In this document: positions 5,086-7,001 of the stretch, piece after piece
How the letters are laid out: every line of letters starts with the position of its first letter
How positions within the stretch are numbered: the first letter of the stretch is position 1
Assembly: GCA_900555105.1 (NCBI GenBank)
Contig: USJP01000082.1
Span: 1 to 7,001, forward strand
DNA from: an uncultured Coriobacteriaceae bacterium
GTDB taxonomy: Bacteria; Actinomycetota; Coriobacteriia; Coriobacteriales; UMGS124
DNA: 7,001 nt
Direction: 5' to 3'
The notes under the pieces: generated by a model
The model's input: the letters and a program-made list of their open reading frames with translations, nothing else
What the model was told of the DNA's origin: nothing
Database searches by the model: none
Made by a program: the position numbers and the translations under genes

Positions 5086-6282
5086 TTATGCACTGATGGG
5101 GTGCAGTACCTGACCGCTGAAAAGGGCAAAGCCGAAGAACACGCAAACCATGGTGACGGCCCACGAGACGACGCGGAACCATCCTTCCTTGCGATGCTTC
5201 TTGTAGAACTTGCTTTTCTTCTGGAAGGCCTCGCAGCTAGCAAGAAGCACGCCGTGGTACACGCCGTATACCAGGTAGTCCACCGTGAGGCCGTGCCACA
5301 TGCCCATGAGGACGAAGTTGATCATGAAGGCGACGCAGGCGCAGGTGAGCGTGGAGGAGAAGAGCTTGCGCTTGAGGGCGAACTGCGTGAAGCGCATGAA
5401 CACGAAGTCGCGCAGCCAGCTGGAAAGGCTGATGTGCCAGCGGTTCCAGAAGTCCTTGATGTCGGTGGCGCAGAAGGGTGCGCGGAAGTTGCGCGGCACG
5501 TCCACACCCAGCGCGTAGCCCACGCCCATTGCCATGTGCGAGTAACCTGCGAAATCGAAGAACAGGTACAGGCCGTAGGCAAAGGCGTACACGAGCTGAG
5601 TTGCCGCGAAGGCACCGCCCGTGGAGGTTCCGATGGCGGCCGGTCCGAACCACATGAGCCACTGTGCGAGCGGGGCAATCACGAACTTATAGAGTGCGCC
5701 CACGACGAACCAGCCGGCGCCGCGCAGCAAAAGCTCTAGGTAGGCGTCGCGGCCGAGCGTGTCGGTCATGTTTGCCTCGAAGGGGCGGCTACGAAGGATG
5801 GGGCCAGAGGTAAACGTGGGGAAGAACGACAGGAAGTACAGGTAATGCCAGGTCTTTACCTCGCAGATGAGCCCGTCGCGAATCTCGATGAGCATCTGCA
5901 CGGCCTTGAAGGTGATGTAGGAGATGCCCAGAAAGCCCAGGAAGTTGGGCTCGAACACCACGCCCACCTTGTAGACGGCCAAAGGTGCGATTTGCACGGC
6001 CAGGGCCACGCGGTACAGCGCCACCGCGCGAGGAGAGACCTCACGGCCTTCGCCGGGGTTGAAGAGCTTGCACACCCACCGGGCAAGCGCGATGGATCCC
6101 GCCAGGTAGCAGACGAAGAAGACAAGCGACGGCAGCGCCTTGCTGTAGAGCAGGGCAAGCATCGCAAGCGACGCCACGCAGCCCCAGGGGGCGATGGGCT
6201 TCTCCCGCACACCGAGCACAACGGCCACGGCCACGATGGGGATGAGCAGTATGAAGAATGCCGGGTCGAGGTAGAAGCTCAT
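5086..6282 (-). CDS. dltB: MBOAT-family D-alanyl transferase DltB
   Basis: DltB is a polytopic membrane O-acyltransferase that accepts D-alanine from DltC and passes it to the extracellular side for teichoic-acid modification. The 398-residue product has the usual family length and many hydrophobic segments (about 7-25, 36-68, 85-110, 188-212, 227-248, 315-345 and 370-390). Two MBOAT signatures are visible: FWNRWHISLSSWLRDFVF, with His283, and MGMWHGLTVDYLVYG, with His330. The second is the expected catalytic histidine. The region SFFPTFTSGPILR (152-164) is also typical of DltB. The ATG at 6282 lies 15 bases after the dltA stop, with only a weak purine-rich site (AGCAGG), so translation may be coupled. 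Alternatives within MBOAT, such as alginate acetylase AlgI, are excluded by the operon context. Confidence 0.96.
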   Translation of the reverse strand: MSFYLDPAFFILLIPIVAVAVVLGVREKPIAPWGCVASLAMLALLYSKALPSLVFFVCYLAGSIALARWVCKLFNPGEGREVSPRAVALYRVALAVQIAPLAVYKVGVVFEPNFLGFLGISYITFKAVQMLIEIRDGLICEVKTWHYLYFLSFFPTFTSGPILRSRPFEANMTDTLGRDAYLELLLRGAGWFVVGALYKFVIAPLAQWLMWFGPAAIGTSTGGAFAATQLVYAFAYGLYLFFDFAGYSHMAMGVGYALGVDVPRNFRAPFCATDIKDFWNRWHISLSSWLRDFVFMRFTQFALKRKLFSSTLTCACVAFMINFVLMGMWHGLTVDYLVYGVYHGVLLASCEAFQKKSKFYKKHRKEGWFRVVSWAVTMVCVFFGFALFSGQVLHPISA

Positions 6283-6297
6283 GCCTGCTGGCCTGTC

Positions 6298-7001
6298 TTA
6301 CAGCTCGAACATGGCGGCGAGCGCCTTGCGGTCGGCCTTGCCGTTGGAGTTCAGCGGCATGGAGTCGATGTACTTGAAGGAGCTCGGCACCATGTAGGTG
6401 GGGAGAGCCTGCTTGAGCTGGGCCTTGATCTTCTTGGTGAGGGCAAAGCCACGCGGGGCTTCCAGGTCGGAGGGCACGACGATGGCCGTGAGGTGGGCGA
6501 TGGAGCCACCCTTGCGCACAGGCAGCACGCATGCCATGCGCACCTCGGGCACCGCAACGAGGCACGACTCGATGTCGCCCAGCTCGATGCGGTAGCCGTG
6601 GAGCTTCACCTGCAGGTCGAGCCTGCCGTGGTAGTAGATGATACCGGAGGGGTCGCGAGTGACCTCGTCGCCCGTGCGGTACGACTTGCGGCCCTGCGCC
6701 AGCACCTCAGGGCAGGAGTGGAAGGCGGCCTCGGTGATGTCGGGGCGCTTCCAGTAGCCGCGGGCCACGGTGTTGCCCACGATGTACATCTCGCCGGGAG
6801 TGCCGTCGGACACCTGCTCGAGCGTGGCGGGGTCCACCACATAGAGGTCGGTGCCGGGCTTGGAGAAGCCGATGGGCAGGGCCTTGTCGGCGCTCAGCAT
6901 CTCATCGGTGATGCGGCACAGCGTCACCAGGTCGGTGGACTCGGTGGGGCCGTAGCCGTTGTAGACCTCGACGCGACCGTTGAAGCGCTCGCGCACGGCA
7001 C
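6298..7001 (-). CDS. dltA: D-alanine--D-alanyl carrier protein ligase, C-terminal part (cut by window edge)
   Basis: This cytoplasmic enzyme adenylates D-alanine with ATP and loads it onto the phosphopantetheine thiol of DltC, the first step of teichoic-acid D-alanylation. About 233 C-terminal residues are visible, roughly 45% of a normal ligase of about 500 residues; the start lies beyond the right edge. Numbering from the first complete codon (6999), the adenylate-forming motifs appear in order: YNGYGPTE (about 13-20), GEMYIVGNTVARGYW (about 67-81), YRTGDE (about 100-105), the hinge region GRLDLQVKLHGYRIELGDIE (about 118-137) and the C-terminal NSNGKADRK, whose first lysine (about 221) is the expected catalytic one. 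LHGYRIELGDIE is typical of this superfamily. The family also contains NRPS adenylation domains, but dltB, dltC and dltD immediately downstream settle the identity. The gap to dltB is 15 bases. Confidence 0.95.
   Translation of the reverse strand, partial: AVRERFNGRVEVYNGYGPTESTDLVTLCRITDEMLSADKALPIGFSKPGTDLYVVDPATLEQVSDGTPGEMYIVGNTVARGYWKRPDITEAAFHSCPEVLAQGRKSYRTGDEVTRDPSGIIYYHGRLDLQVKLHGYRIELGDIESCLVAVPEVRMACVLPVRKGGSIAHLTAIVVPSDLEAPRGFALTKKIKAQLKQALPTYMVPSSFKYIDSMPLNSNGKADRKALAAMFEL

Noticed and set aside
4633..5739. Long plus-strand frame opposite dltB, dltC and dltD
   Set aside because: It spans three well-identified genes in antisense and their intergenic gaps, with a His/Glu/Val-rich composition typical of such shadows.

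Overview
The window looks like part of the chromosome of a high-GC Gram-positive bacterium, most likely a Coriobacteriia member (Olsenella, Atopobium or Collinsella type). That placement is an inference from base composition, many GTG starts, tight gene packing and the presence of teichoic-acid D-alanylation genes; no rRNA or other taxonomic marker is present. All confident genes lie on the minus strand, so the operon reads from the right edge (7001) to the left.

Right half, 3365-7001: a dlt operon in the order dltA (C-terminal part only, cut by the window edge), dltB, dltC, dltD and a short last gene that I identify as dltX. DltA activates D-alanine and loads it on the carrier DltC. The membrane acyltransferase DltB moves it across or onto the outer face, DltX with its C-terminal tyrosine motif is the proposed acceptor, and DltD takes part in final transfer to lipoteichoic acid. 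Gaps are 15, 18, 34 and 1 bases, consistent with a single transcript.

Middle, 1843-3348: sixteen bases after dltX, an unusual 501-residue protein follows with a Tyr/Arg/Gln/Ser-rich cytoplasmic tail, one membrane segment, a Ser/Thr/Ala/Asp-rich linker and an outer transglutaminase-like Cys-His-Asp domain. It appears to be co-transcribed with dlt and may be an accessory envelope protein.

Left, 1-1842: a 466-base gene-free stretch carries a degenerate array of large hairpins (1448-1836). It is followed by a candidate leaderless promoter and a family-8 glycosyltransferase gene (270-1376) with its own Rho-independent terminator (182-217). Beyond the terminator lies a second, unrelated array of three hairpins (1-168), each with constant flanks and a different self-complementary core. 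In both arrays the imperfect pairs are almost all G-T when read on the plus strand, with essentially no A-C in the core stems. This suggests the plus strand, antisense to the operon, is the strand that folds. The dltX gene and the two hairpin arrays are the most interesting parts of the window.
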